Assembly (NCBI RefSeq): GCF_002803075.1
Contig: NZ_NNBK01000004.1
Coordinates: 124,001-188,000, forward strand
Length of the DNA stretch: 64,000 nt
Origin: Streptomyces sp. CB01373
Lineage (GTDB): Bacteria > Actinomycetota > Actinomycetes > Streptomycetales > Streptomycetaceae
Reading direction: 5' to 3'
Positions 1-8,410 of this stretch are shown here, piece by piece (position 1 is the stretch's first letter; each line of letters begins with the position of its first letter). A model generated the notes under the pieces. The model was not told the DNA's origin, did no database searches, and saw only the letters and a program-made list of their open reading frames with translations. Made by a program: the position numbers and the translations under genes.

Positions 1-2
1 CT

Positions 3-332
3 CCCGTCGAGGAGGAGTTCCGGGTGGGCACCATGGCGCTCGCCTGGGACGGCGAGGAACAGCGCATGATTGTCGAGGCGCAGGCCCTCGTCGAGCTCGA
101 CGCGGAGTCCGAGGAGGACCTCGCCGAGGCCGAGGAGCGGCTGCTCCAGGACGAGGAGAACGGCCCCCCGATGCTGCGGGTCCGGCTCACCGGCGCGCAG
201 GCGAGGGCCTTCGCCAAGCGTGCCCTCGACGTCGTCAACGCCGGGCGGCCGCCGTGCCCGCTGTGCAGTCTCCCGCTCGACCCGGAAGGACACGTATGTC
301 CGCGCCAGAACGGATACCGCCGCGGCGCGTGA
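3..332 (+). CDS. DUF3090 family protein (C-terminal part, start outside window)
   Basis: The reading frame is open from the first bases of the window, so only the last ~109 residues are present. They match the end of the DUF3090 family of mycothiol-producing actinobacteria as I recall it: an FRVGTMALAWD stretch, an acidic middle, and a C-terminal [17 protein letters not shown] segment whose three cysteines and a histidine suggest a metal-binding knuckle. Function is unknown. It overlaps the next gene by 37 bases, so the two are probably translationally coupled, and mshC follows. An in-frame GTG at 24 and ATG at 33 are internal codons, not the true start. Confidence 0.85.
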   Translation, partial: PVEEEFRVGTMALAWDGEEQRMIVEAQALVELDAESEEDLAEAEERLLQDEENGPPMLRVRLTGAQARAFAKRALDVVNAGRPPCPLCSLPLDPEGHVCPRQNGYRRGA

Positions 333-1126
333 CGCCCGGCGCCGAGGCCGCCGAACTGCTCGCCCACGGTGAGCTGACCGTGCGCGGCCGCATCCGCGAG
401 GCCTCCAACGCGGCACTGTTCTGCACGGTCGCCCTGGACGGCCGTGAGGCGTCCTGCGTGTACAAGCCGGTCGCCGGTGAGCGGCCGCTGTGGGACTTCC
501 CCGACGGCACCCTCGCCGCGCGCGAGGTGGCGGCGTACGAGGTCTCCGAGGCGACCGGCTGGTCCCTGGTGCCGCCCACCGTGCTGCGCGACGGCCCGTA
601 CGGCGAGGGCATGGTCCAGCTGTGGATCGAGGCGACCCCCGAGGCCGAGCTGCTCGCGCTGCTGGACGCCGAGGAACCCGGCCCGGGGTGGAAGGCGATC
701 GGCTTCGCCGAGGTCGGCGAGGGGCGTACGGCCCTGCTGGTGCACGCCGACGACGAGCGGCTGCGCCGTCTTGCCGTCCTTGACGCGGTGATCAACAACG
801 CCGACCGCAAGGGCGGCCATCTGCTGCCGACCACCGACGGGCACCTCTACGGCATCGACCACGGCGTCACCTTCAACATCGAGAACAAGCTGCGCACCCT
901 GCTGTGGGGCTGGGCGGGCGACCCCCTGCCGCCGGAGGTCCTGGCCGTCCTCGAGATGCTGCGGGACGCCCTGCGCGACGGCGCCGCGCTCGCGGCCCGG
1001 CTGGCTGCCCTGATCACCCCGGCCGAACTCGACGCGACCCGGGCACGGGTGACCGCACTGCTCACCTCAGGCGCCCACCCGGAGCCGGCCGGGGACTGGC
1101 CGGCGATCCCGTGGCCGCCTGTCTGA
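296..1126 (+). CDS. SCO1664-family PI3/4-kinase-like protein
   Basis: This 276-residue protein resembles the SCO1664 family, which has a phosphatidylinositol-kinase-like fold. Visible kinase-type motifs are a nucleotide-binding lysine in [16 protein letters not shown], a catalytic-loop-like [13 protein letters not shown], and a metal-binding aspartate in YGIDHGVTF. The substrate is unknown. The start is the ATG at 296, inside the DUF3090 gene; the frame is open upstream to 254, but the earlier part reads as low-complexity shadow of DUF3090. A seven-base-pair hairpin follows the stop, and mshC starts 94 bases further on. The context suggests a role linked to mycothiol or another redox function, which is inference only. 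Confidence 0.8.
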   Translation: MSAPERIPPRRVTPGAEAAELLAHGELTVRGRIREASNAALFCTVALDGREASCVYKPVAGERPLWDFPDGTLAAREVAAYEVSEATGWSLVPPTVLRDGPYGEGMVQLWIEATPEAELLALLDAEEPGPGWKAIGFAEVGEGRTALLVHADDERLRRLAVLDAVINNADRKGGHLLPTTDGHLYGIDHGVTFNIENKLRTLLWGWAGDPLPPEVLAVLEMLRDALRDGAALAARLAALITPAELDATRARVTALLTSGAHPEPAGDWPAIPWPPV

Positions 1127-1160
1127 AAGCAGAGGGGGACTGGCCGAGAGCGGATGGGCC

Positions 1161-1180
1161 GACCACCTTTCGGGGTGGTC
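1161..1180 (+). terminator. short hairpin after the kinase-like gene
   Basis: GACCACC (1161-1167) pairs with GGTGGTC (1174-1180) around a six-base loop. It lies 35 bases after the stop codon and just before the likely mshC promoter. There is no T-tract, as is common in Streptomyces. Confidence 0.45.
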
Positions 1181-1183
1181 CGG

Positions 1184-1214
1184 TTCGAAGACGGGACCGC
1201 GGTCCGGTTACGCT
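1184..1214 (+). promoter_or_regulatory. possible mshC promoter, leaderless start
   Basis: TTCGAA (1184-1189) and TACGCT (1209-1214) are 19 bases apart, and the -10-like box ends only six bases before the mshC ATG at 1221. No Shine-Dalgarno sequence stands before that ATG, so the transcript may begin at or next to the start codon. The -35 box is poor, so this is tentative. Confidence 0.35.
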
Positions 1215-1220
1215 CATGAC

Positions 1221-2450
1221 ATGCATGCCTGGCCCGCTTCCGAAGTCCCCGCCCTGCCTGGTGAGGGCCGCGACCTCAGGATCCACGACACCGCGACCGG
1301 TGGTCTGGTCACTCTCGACCCCGGCCCCGTCGCCCGTATCTATGTCTGCGGCATCACGCCGTACGACGCCACCCACATGGGGCACGCGGCGACCTACAAC
1401 GCGTTCGACCTCGTGCAGCGCGTGTGGCTCGACACCAAGCGGCAGGTGCACTACGTCCAGAACGTGACCGACGTCGACGATCCCCTGCTGGAGCGGGCGC
1501 AGCGCGACGACGTCGACTGGGTGGAGCTGGCCGAGCAGGAGACCGCGCTGTTCCGCGAGGACATGACGGCCCTGCGGATGCTGCCGCCCCGGCACTACAT
1601 CGGCGCCGTGGAGGCCATACCCGGCATCGTCCCGCTGGTCGAGAGACTGCGCGACCTGGGTGCGGCCTACGAACTCGAGGGCGACGTCTACTTCTCCGTC
1701 GAGTCCGACCCCCACTTCGGCGAGGTCTCCCGCCTGGACGCGGCGGCCATGCGGCTGCTGTCCGCCGAGCGCGGCGGCGACCCGGACCGCCCCGGCAAGA
1801 AGAACCCGCTCGACCCGATGCTGTGGATGGCCGCCCGCGACGGCGAGCCGAGCTGGGACGGCGGCTCCCTCGGCCACGGCCGGCCCGGCTGGCACATCGA
1901 GTGCGTCGCCATCGCCCTTGACCACCTCGGCATGAGCTTCGATGTGCAGGGCGGCGGCTCCGACCTCGCCTTCCCGCACCATGAGATGGGCGCCTCGCAC
2001 GCCCAGGTGCTCACCGGCGAGTTCCCCATGGCCAAGGCGTACGTCCACGCCGGCATGGTCGCCCTCGACGGCGAGAAGATGTCGAAGTCCAGGGGCAACC
2101 TGGTCTTCGTGTCGAAGCTCAGGCGCGACGGCGTCGACCCCGCCGCGATCCGCCTCGCGCTCCTCGCCCACCACTACCGCTCCGACTGGGAGTGGACCGA
2201 CCAGGTGCTCCGGGACGCCGTCGAGCGTCTGGACCGCTGGCGCTCGGCCGTCTCCCGGCCCGACGGCCCGTCCGCGGACGCGCTGGTCGAGGAGATCCGC
2301 GACGCCCTCGCCGACGATCTGAACGCCCCGGCGGCTCTCGCCGCGGTCGACCGCTGGGCGGCCCTCCAGCACGAGCGTGGCGGAGAGGACACCGGCGCCC
2401 CCGGCCTCGTCTCGCGCGCCGTGGACGCCCTGCTGGGCGTGGCTGTCTGA
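1221..2450 (+). CDS. mshC: cysteine:GlcN-Ins ligase MshC (mycothiol biosynthesis)
   Basis: A 409-residue ATP-dependent ligase that joins cysteine to 1-D-myo-inosityl 2-amino-2-deoxy-alpha-D-glucopyranoside, the penultimate step of mycothiol synthesis in the cytosol. It is built like a shortened cysteinyl-tRNA synthetase: a zinc-ligand cysteine in YVCGITPYD, the HIGH-type motif at HMGHA (residues ~52-56), the catalytic-core segment [15 protein letters not shown], and KMSKS at 286-290. The long C-terminal anticodon-binding part of CysRS is missing, which separates MshC from CysS. The ATG at 1221 gives the N-terminus MHAWPASEV typical of Streptomyces MshC. A strong bidirectional terminator follows. 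Confidence 0.96.
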   Translation: MHAWPASEVPALPGEGRDLRIHDTATGGLVTLDPGPVARIYVCGITPYDATHMGHAATYNAFDLVQRVWLDTKRQVHYVQNVTDVDDPLLERAQRDDVDWVELAEQETALFREDMTALRMLPPRHYIGAVEAIPGIVPLVERLRDLGAAYELEGDVYFSVESDPHFGEVSRLDAAAMRLLSAERGGDPDRPGKKNPLDPMLWMAARDGEPSWDGGSLGHGRPGWHIECVAIALDHLGMSFDVQGGGSDLAFPHHEMGASHAQVLTGEFPMAKAYVHAGMVALDGEKMSKSRGNLVFVSKLRRDGVDPAAIRLALLAHHYRSDWEWTDQVLRDAVERLDRWRSAVSRPDGPSADALVEEIRDALADDLNAPAALAAVDRWAALQHERGGEDTGAPGLVSRAVDALLGVAV

Positions 2451-2470
2451 CCCGGACGGCCCGACACGGC

Positions 2471-2507
2471 ATCAGGGGCGGTGCGCACCAAGCGCACCGC
2501 CCCTGAT
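2471..2507. terminator. bidirectional terminator between mshC and the PAC2 gene
   Basis: A perfect 16-bp stem (2471-2486 with 2492-2507) closes a five-base loop between two convergent genes, ending five bases before the PAC2 stop codon. Confidence 0.85.
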
Positions 2508-2511
2508 CCGT

Positions 2512-3504
2512 TCACTCCTCCGACGAGTCGTTCCCGGCGTCGCCCTCGTCCGACTCCGCCTTCGGCGGTCGCGGCGGCCGGGACCGGCCACCGGAGCCGT
2601 CCCGCAGATACGAGCCGCCGTCGCCGCCGTCCGCCGTGGCGTGGCCGCCCGGCGATGGGCCGCCGCCGTCCCGGCGGCGCAGATACCGCTCGAACTCACG
2701 GGCGATCGCCTCGCCCGACGCCTCGGGCAGCTCGGCGGTGTCGCGGGCCTCCTCCAGCGTCTGGACGTACTCCGCGACCTCGCTGTCCTCGGCGGCGAGC
2801 TGGTCCACGCCCACCTGCCAGGCACGCGCGTCCTCCGGCAGCTCACCCAGCGGAATGCGCAGGTCGAGCAGGTCCTCCAGACGGTTCAGGAGGGCAAGCG
2901 TCGCCTTCGGGTTCGGCGGCTGGGACACGTAGTGCGGGACCGCCGCCCACAGCGACACGGCCGGGACACCCGCGTGCGTGCAGGCCTCCTGGAGGATTCC
3001 GACGATGCCCGTCGGCCCCTCGTACTTGGTCTCCTCCAGGTCCATGCGGCGGGCCAGATCCGCATCCGACGTGGTCCCGCTGATCGGGACCGGACGCGTG
3101 TGCGGGGTGTCGCCGAGCAGCGCGCCCAGGATGACGACCAGCTCCACGCCCAGTTCGTGCGCGAAGCCGAGCAGCTCGTTGCAGAACGAGCGCCAGCGCA
3201 TGGACGGTTCGATGCCGCGGACCAGCACCAGGTCGCGTGGCTTGTCCCCGCCGACGCGCACCACCGACAACCTGGTCGTCGGCCAGGTGATCTTGCGCAC
3301 GCCGCCGTCCATGAACACGGTGGGACGGTTGACCTGGAAGTCGTAGTAGTCCTCGGCGTCCAGTGCCGCGAAGACCTCGCCCTTCCACTCCCTCTCCAGA
3401 TGCGCGACCGCGGTGGAGGCGGCGTCGCCGGCATCGTTCCAGCCCTCGAACGCGGCCACCATGACCGGGTCGATCAGCTCGGGAACCCCCTCGAGCTCGA
3501 TCAC
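2512..3504 (-). CDS. parJ: PAC2 family protein (ParJ/SCO1662-like)
   Basis: A 330-residue PAC2-domain protein (proteasome-assembly-chaperone fold). The N-terminal MIELEGVPELIDPVMVAAF and the AFEGWNDAGDAAS segment are typical. The domain runs to about residue 270, followed by an acidic, glycine- and proline-rich disordered tail. The S. coelicolor counterpart at this position was described as ParJ, a ParA-interacting protein affecting chromosome segregation in sporulating hyphae; applying that name here rests on synteny and resemblance. It lies between mshC (convergent) and glpD (same strand, 145 bases further upstream in its own reading direction). The ATG at 3504 is the first possible start, preceded by a GGAGG-like site. 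Confidence 0.85.
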   Translation of the reverse strand: MIELEGVPELIDPVMVAAFEGWNDAGDAASTAVAHLEREWKGEVFAALDAEDYYDFQVNRPTVFMDGGVRKITWPTTRLSVVRVGGDKPRDLVLVRGIEPSMRWRSFCNELLGFAHELGVELVVILGALLGDTPHTRPVPISGTTSDADLARRMDLEETKYEGPTGIVGILQEACTHAGVPAVSLWAAVPHYVSQPPNPKATLALLNRLEDLLDLRIPLGELPEDARAWQVGVDQLAAEDSEVAEYVQTLEEARDTAELPEASGEAIAREFERYLRRRDGGGPSPGGHATADGGDGGSYLRDGSGGRSRPPRPPKAESDEGDAGNDSSEE

Positions 3505-3649
3505 CCAGCGCCTCCTTCCGACGTGCCCTCGCCTGACCCACCAACCTTACGGCGTTCGGCGGGGGCGTCCGCAGCCCCCTTGCACGGGGGAGTGAACGGA
3601 TCACTGCCCCGTCCGAGTCCTTCGAACACCCCATGGTGGCCAGGCCGGG

Positions 3650-5266
3650 TCACCTCCCGTCGAGGAGGTCCCGCACCTTCGCCCGCACCTCGTCCGTGGC
3701 CAGGCCGCGGATCGTCAGTGTCGTACGCCGGCGCAGCACGTCGTCCGCCGTCCGGGCCCACTCGTGGTCGCGGGCCCAGACGACCTGCGCCCAGATCTCC
3801 GGGGCGTCCGGGTGGACGCGCTCGCCCAGTTCCGGGTTCTCGTTGGCCAGCCGGGCGATGTCGAAGGCCAGCGAACCGTAGTGCGTGGCCAGGTGCCTGG
3901 CGGTGTCGGCGGCCATGCGCGGGCCGGGCGCCGGACGGTCCACCAGGAGCCGGTGGGCGACCGCGCGCGGGTTGGCGATGCCCGGCAGCGGCAGCTTCCT
4001 CGGCAGCGAGGAGACCGGTTCGGGGCCCTCGCCCAGCGGGGCGCCCGGCAGCGACTCCAGCTTCCTCATCACGGTGCGGCCGATGTGCCGGAAGGTGGTC
4101 CACTTGCCGCCCGCCACGGACAGCATGCCGCCCCGGCCCTCGGTCACCACCGTCTCGCGCCTGGCCCTGGCGGTGCCCCCGGGGCCGCCCGGCAGCACCC
4201 GCAGCCCGGCGAAGGCGTACGTGATCAGGTCGCGGTCGAGCTGCTGGTCGCGGACGGAGAACGCGGCCTCGTCGAGTATCTGGGCGACGTCCTTGTCGTC
4301 GACCGCGACGTCGGCCGGGTCGCCCTCGTACTCCTCGTCGGTCGTGCCGAGCAGCAGCATGTCCTCCCAGGGGAGGGCGAACGTGATGCGGTACTTGTCG
4401 ATCGGAGTGGCCAGCGCGGCCTTCCACGGGGAGGTGCGCCTCAGCACCAGGTGCGCGCCCTTGGACAGGCGGATGGACGGCGCCGCGTTTCGGTCCTCCA
4501 TGCGGCGCAGATGGTCGACCCACGGTCCGGTCGCGTTCAGCACCAGACGGGCGTTCACCCCGAACTCCTCGCCGGACAGCCGGTCCCTCAGCTCGGCGCC
4601 GGTGACCCGGCCCCGGGTGAGGCGCAGGCCGGTCACCTCGGCGTGGTTGAGGACGACCGTGCCCGACTCGACGGCCGCGCGGACCGTCATCAGGGCCATG
4701 CGCGCGTCGTTCATCTGGTCGTCGCCGTAGACGGCCACGGCCCTGAGGTTCTCGGTGCGCAGCTCCGGCACGTCCTGCGCGGCCTTCGCCGGACTGAGCA
4801 GGTGGCCGACGCCGTCGCCGAAGGCGGACAGCGCGGAGTAGGCGAACACGCCCGCCCCGAGCTTCGCCGCGCCGTGCGGCCCGCCCTTGTACACGGGCAG
4901 GTAGAAGGTGAGCGGGTTCGCCAGGTGGGGGGCCACCCGGCGGGAGACCGCACGGCGCTCGAAGTGGTTCTCCGCCACCAGCCGCACCGCGCCGGTCTGC
5001 AGGTAGCGCAGGCCTCCGTGGAGCAGCTTGGAGGAGGCGGAGGAGGTGGCGCCGGCGAAGTCGCCGGCGTCGACCAGGGCCACCCTGAGACCGGACTGCG
5101 CGGCGTGCCAGGCGGTGGAGATGCCCAGGATGCCGCCGCCGATCACAAGGAGGTCGTAGGCGGCCTTCGAGAGCTGTTCCCGGGTCTCGGCACGGCTCGG
5201 GTTCGGGCCGAAGGAGGGCACCGTCCCCAGGGCGGGCACGGACTGCAGGGTGGACTGACCGGTCAT
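3650..5266 (-). CDS. glpD: glycerol-3-phosphate dehydrogenase GlpD
   Basis: A 538-residue FAD-dependent, membrane-associated dehydrogenase that oxidises glycerol-3-phosphate to dihydroxyacetone phosphate and passes electrons to quinone. The FAD-binding Rossmann motif is VIGGGILGISTAWHAA near residues 40-55. DAO-fold segments follow (SSASSKLLHGGLRYLQ; SVAGGKWTTFRHIG), and the C-terminal GlpD cap domain contains IWAQVVWARDHEWARTADD. The frame is open far upstream, but the ATG at 5266 gives the expected length and lies 29 bases after glpK, so the upstream part is out-of-frame glpK sequence. Last gene of the gyl operon (gylB in older nomenclature). Confidence 0.95.
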   Translation of the reverse strand: MTGQSTLQSVPALGTVPSFGPNPSRAETREQLSKAAYDLLVIGGGILGISTAWHAAQSGLRVALVDAGDFAGATSSASSKLLHGGLRYLQTGAVRLVAENHFERRAVSRRVAPHLANPLTFYLPVYKGGPHGAAKLGAGVFAYSALSAFGDGVGHLLSPAKAAQDVPELRTENLRAVAVYGDDQMNDARMALMTVRAAVESGTVVLNHAEVTGLRLTRGRVTGAELRDRLSGEEFGVNARLVLNATGPWVDHLRRMEDRNAAPSIRLSKGAHLVLRRTSPWKAALATPIDKYRITFALPWEDMLLLGTTDEEYEGDPADVAVDDKDVAQILDEAAFSVRDQQLDRDLITYAFAGLRVLPGGPGGTARARRETVVTEGRGGMLSVAGGKWTTFRHIGRTVMRKLESLPGAPLGEGPEPVSSLPRKLPLPGIANPRAVAHRLLVDRPAPGPRMAADTARHLATHYGSLAFDIARLANENPELGERVHPDAPEIWAQVVWARDHEWARTADDVLRRRTTLTIRGLATDEVRAKVRDLLDGR

Positions 5267-5295
5267 CGCTTGTTCTTGCTCCTCGTCGGCTCTCG

Positions 5296-6855
5296 TCAGC
5301 TCTCGTCGTCGAGCCAGCCCATGGTCCGCTCGACGGCCTTGAGCCAGTTCTTGTACTCGCGGTCGCGGATGTCCGCGTCCATGCGGGGCGTCCACTCGGC
5401 GGCCCGGCGCCAGTTGGCGCGCAGATCCTCGGTGCTGCTCCAGAAGCCGACGGCCAGACCGGCGGCGTAGGCGGCGCCGAGGCAGGTGGTCTCGGCGACC
5501 ATCGGGCGCACCACGGGTGCGTCGAGGAAGTCCGAGAGTGTCTGCATCAGCAGGTTGTTGGAGGTCATGCCGCCGTCGACCTTCAGCGCCGTCAGCTCGA
5601 CTCCGGAGTCCTTGGTCATGGCGTCCGCGATCTCCCGCGTCTGCCAGGCGGTCGCCTCCAGGACGGCGCGCGCGAGGTGCGCCTTGGTCACGTACCGGGT
5701 CAGGCCGGCGATGACACCGCGCGCGTCGGAGCGCCAGTACGGGGCGAACAGGCCGGAGAAGGCCGGGACGAAGTAGGCGCCGCCGTTGTCCTCGACCGAG
5801 AGCGCGAGCGTCTCGATCTCGGCGGCGGTGGAGATCAGGCCCATCTGGTCGCGCATCCACTGCACCAGGGAGCCGGTGACGGCGATCGAGCCCTCCAGGG
5901 CGTAGACCGGCTTGTCGTCGCCGATCCGGTAGCCGACGGTGGTCAGCAGTCCGCTGTAGGAGTTGATGATCTTGTCGCCGGTGTTCATCACCATGAAGGT
6001 GCCGGTGCCGTACGTCGACTTGGTCTCGCCCTCGGCGAAGCAGGTCTGGCCGAACAGGGCCGCCTGCTGGTCGCCGAGCGCGGAGGCGACCGGGATGCCG
6101 CCGAGCAGGTCGCCCAGCCTGCCGCCCTTGATCTCGCCGTAGACCTCGGCCGAGGAGCGGATCTCGGGCAGGATCCGCGTGGGTACGCCGATCGACTCGG
6201 CGATCTTCTGGTCCCACTCCATGGTGTGCAGGTTCATCAGGAGGGTCCGGGACGCGTTGGTGACGTCGGTGACGTGCCTGCCGCCGTCCGTGCCGCCGGT
6301 GAGGTTCCAGATGACCCAGGTGTCCATGGTGCCGAAGAGCAGATCGCCCGCCTCGGCGCGCTCGCGCAGGCCCTCGACGTTGTCGAGCAGCCAGCGGGCC
6401 TTGGGGCCGGCGAAGTAGGAGGCGAGGGGGAGGCCGGTCTCGCGCCGGAAGCGGTCCTGGCCGACGTTGCGGCCCAGCTCCTTGCACAGGGCGTCGGTGC
6501 GGGTGTCCTGCCAGACGATGGCGTTGTGGACGGGCTCGCCGGTGTTCCGGTCCCAGAGCACGGTGGTCTCGCGCTGGTTGGTGATGCCGATGGCCTTGAT
6601 GTCGTCGCGGGTGATGCCGGCCTTCGCGATGGCTCCGGCGACGACCTCCTGAACGTTGGTCCAGATCTCGGTGGCGTCGTGTTCGACCCAGCCCGGCCTG
6701 GGGAAGATCTGTTCGTGTTCCTTCTGGTCGACGGAGACGATCCGGCCGTCCCGGTCGAAGACGATGCAGCGGCTCGAGGTGGTGCCCTGGTCGATGGCGG
6801 CGATGAAGGGCCCTTCGCCGTGGGATGCGAGGCCGGCGGTGTGGGCGTCGGTCAC
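5296..6855 (-). CDS. glpK: glycerol kinase GlpK
   Basis: A 519-residue FGGY-family kinase that phosphorylates glycerol with ATP in the cytosol, trapping it after facilitated entry through GlpF. Seen: the N-terminal ATP/phosphate motif [14 protein letters not shown], the FGGY signature region [22 protein letters not shown], and the C-terminal nucleotide site [19 protein letters not shown]. The substrate segment VWQDTRTD is intact. Length is slightly above the usual ~500. Starts 67 bases after glpF and ends 29 bases before glpD, all on the minus strand, so it is co-transcribed from the glpF promoter and controlled by GylR. Corresponds to gylA. Confidence 0.96.
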   Translation of the reverse strand: MTDAHTAGLASHGEGPFIAAIDQGTTSSRCIVFDRDGRIVSVDQKEHEQIFPRPGWVEHDATEIWTNVQEVVAGAIAKAGITRDDIKAIGITNQRETTVLWDRNTGEPVHNAIVWQDTRTDALCKELGRNVGQDRFRRETGLPLASYFAGPKARWLLDNVEGLRERAEAGDLLFGTMDTWVIWNLTGGTDGGRHVTDVTNASRTLLMNLHTMEWDQKIAESIGVPTRILPEIRSSAEVYGEIKGGRLGDLLGGIPVASALGDQQAALFGQTCFAEGETKSTYGTGTFMVMNTGDKIINSYSGLLTTVGYRIGDDKPVYALEGSIAVTGSLVQWMRDQMGLISTAAEIETLALSVEDNGGAYFVPAFSGLFAPYWRSDARGVIAGLTRYVTKAHLARAVLEATAWQTREIADAMTKDSGVELTALKVDGGMTSNNLLMQTLSDFLDAPVVRPMVAETTCLGAAYAAGLAVGFWSSTEDLRANWRRAAEWTPRMDADIRDREYKNWLKAVERTMGWLDDES

Positions 6856-6922
6856 TTGTCTGCTCCTGTGGTCCGTGGTCGATGGGGCGGGAGGACGGCG
6901 TTCCGGTGCGGCGCGGTGCCCG

Positions 6923-7717
6923 TCAGGCGAAGGCGGCGTTGTAGATGCCCGCGCCGACGGCGCCGCCGATGAGCGGGCCGACCACCGGGATCCAGGCGTA
7001 GCCCCAGTCGGAGCCGCCCTTGTTGGGCAGGGGCAGCAGGGCGTGGACGATGCGCGGGCCGAGGTCGCGGGCCGGGTTGATGGCGTAGCCCGTGGGACCG
7101 CCGAGGGAGAGGCCGATGGAGACGACGACGAGGGCGGTGATCAGACCGCCGAGGACACCGAGGCCGTTGCCCTGGTCGTTCAGGCCCTGGGTGAGGACGG
7201 CGAGGATCAGCACGACGGTGCCGACGATCTCCGTGGCGAGGTTCTGCACGGCGTGCCGGATCTCGGGGCCGGTGGAGAAGATGCCGAGGACGGGGCCCGC
7301 GCCCTTCTCCTGGGCCTCGACCGCCTTGGCGGCGGTGGTCTGGGCGCCGGGGCCGCCGACGATCTCCCGGTCGGTGAGGTGGGCGTGGAACTGACCGTAG
7401 TAGGCGACCCAGACCAGGGCCGCGCCGATCATGGCGCCGAGCATCTGGCCGCCGAGGTAGGTCGGAACGTCAGTCCAGTCGCTGTTCTTGATGGCCAGGG
7501 CGACGGTCACGGCCGGGTTGAGGTGGGCGCCGGAGAGCGGGCCCGAGATGTACACGGCCGTCATCACGGCGAACCCCCACCCGAAGGCGATGGCGAGCCA
7601 GCCGGTGTTGCGGGCCTTGGAACCCTTCAGCGTCACCGCGGCGCAGACGCCGCCGCCGAGCAGGATGAGTACGGCGGTACCGATGGTCTCGCCGATGAAG
7701 ATGTCGGAGCTGGACAC
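6923..7717 (-). CDS. glpF: glycerol uptake facilitator GlpF
   Basis: A 264-residue aquaglyceroporin of the inner membrane carrying glycerol by facilitated diffusion. Both half-helix NPA boxes are present: [11 protein letters not shown] and [12 protein letters not shown]. The aspartate after the second box is the residue that separates glycerol facilitators from water-selective aquaporins. Six membrane segments can be followed. The start is the GTG at 7717, with AAAGGAG nine bases upstream on the minus strand; longer in-frame starts up to 7825 lack this and would add an implausible hydrophilic leader. First structural gene of the operon (gylC). A GylR-type dyad lies ~135 bases upstream. Confidence 0.94.
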   Translation of the reverse strand: MSSSDIFIGETIGTAVLILLGGGVCAAVTLKGSKARNTGWLAIAFGWGFAVMTAVYISGPLSGAHLNPAVTVALAIKNSDWTDVPTYLGGQMLGAMIGAALVWVAYYGQFHAHLTDREIVGGPGAQTTAAKAVEAQEKGAGPVLGIFSTGPEIRHAVQNLATEIVGTVVLILAVLTQGLNDQGNGLGVLGGLITALVVVSIGLSLGGPTGYAINPARDLGPRIVHALLPLPNKGGSDWGYAWIPVVGPLIGGAVGAGIYNAAFA

Positions 7718-7825
7718 CCGCGACTCCTTTGTCCTTCGTCCAGAGGTGGCCGAAACCCCGGGTCCCTCCTGCCGGGGGCTCGCGCCCTCGTGGGTGAGGG
7801 CGATGCCGGCCCATGGCGTTGTCAC

Positions 7826-7831
7826 ACCCTA
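7826..7831 (-). promoter_or_regulatory. likely glpF (gyl operon) promoter -10
   Basis: TAGGGT on the minus strand lies 17 bases downstream of a GAACAG that overlaps the GylR-type dyad at 7851-7867. Its place between operator and glpF fits the glycerol-inducible operon promoter, but the -35 match is weak. Confidence 0.4.
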
Positions 7832-7850
7832 GCGCGTATTGCCGCAAGCT

Positions 7851-7867
7851 GTTCGACAATGCCGACC
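7851..7867. promoter_or_regulatory. GylR-type operator upstream of glpF
   Basis: GTTCGACAATGCCGACC matches 15 of 17 bases of the perfect dyad found upstream of gylR at 9230-9246. It overlaps the -35 position of the predicted operon promoter, so repressor bound here would block glpF-glpK-glpD in the absence of inducer. Confidence 0.65.
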
Positions 7868-8115
7868 GTTGGACGGGAGTCTCGCCCCACGTTTCCCAAC
7901 CGTCAAGGCCTCTCACCATCCGAACCACGATCACTACCGTCCGTCACATCCGCCGGGCCGGTGCGTTCCGACCGTCGGCGGACCGCGCCCGGCGGGAGCT
8001 GCTGGGGCGGTGGCTCCCGCCGTGCGGGCGCGGCGGCCCGCCGCGAGGGCTTCGGTCCCCGCCGTGCGGGCACGGCAAAGGCCGGTGTGCCCGGCGGCGC
8101 ACCGGCCTCGTCGTA

Positions 8116-8410
8116 CGGCAGGCAGAGGTCCGCGCGCGGACGCCGGCGGCTTCGGCCGGTTCGGAAGCGGCTGGCGCGCAGAGGCCCGCGGTGCGGCCCG
8201 GTCACAAACGGCCCGCGCGCGAACGCCGACGGCCTCGGCCGGGTCAGGAGCGGCCTGCGCGGAGAGGCCTGGGGCCCGGTCGGTCAGGAGCGGCCCGCGC
8301 GGAGAGGCCTGGGGCCCGGCCGGGTCAGAAACGGCCCCCGCGTAGAGGCCTGCAGCTCGGCCGGGTCGGGAGCGGCCCACGCGCAGAAGCCCGCGGTCCG
8401 GACGGCTCAG
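8116..8410. repeat. tandem 40-42-bp repeat block downstream of gylR
   Basis: Contiguous degenerate units begin at 8116, 8158, 8200, 8242, 8282, 8323, 8364 and 8404. Most start with GGTCAGGAGCGGCC or a close variant. Two subtypes occur: one containing GACGGCCTCGGCC-like sequence (units at 8116 and 8200), and one containing AGAGGCCTGGGGCCCGG-like sequence (8158, 8242, 8282, 8323, 8364). The units at 8242 and 8282 are nearly identical. The last unit runs into gylR: its GGCTCAGAAGCGG includes the gylR stop codon, so the repeats look like amplified gylR tail sequence. A similar ~41-bp spacing separates two CCCGCCGTGCGGG hairpin motifs near 8017 and 8058. No open frame here is convincing as a gene. 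Confidence 0.8.

Larger units (their letters stand above)
7718..8406. other. gylR-glpF intergenic region (689 bases, no gene)
   Basis: It holds the operator and promoter of the glycerol operon near 7826-7867, a more AT-rich stretch at 7850-7960, two copies of a CCCGCCGTGCGGG hairpin motif (near 8017 and 8058), and then the tandem-repeat block from 8116 to the gylR stop. Apparent open frames on both strands here are made of Arg/Pro/Ala-rich low-complexity sequence and lack ribosome binding sites. Confidence 0.75.

Noticed and set aside
3764..5470. A 568-codon plus-strand frame opposite glpD and glpK
   Set aside because: Antisense to two clear genes and crosses their junction; composition is typical of GC-driven shadow frames.
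8116..8410. Repeats considered as a CRISPR array
   Set aside because: Units are contiguous and degenerate with no unique spacers of constant length, and no cas genes are nearby.
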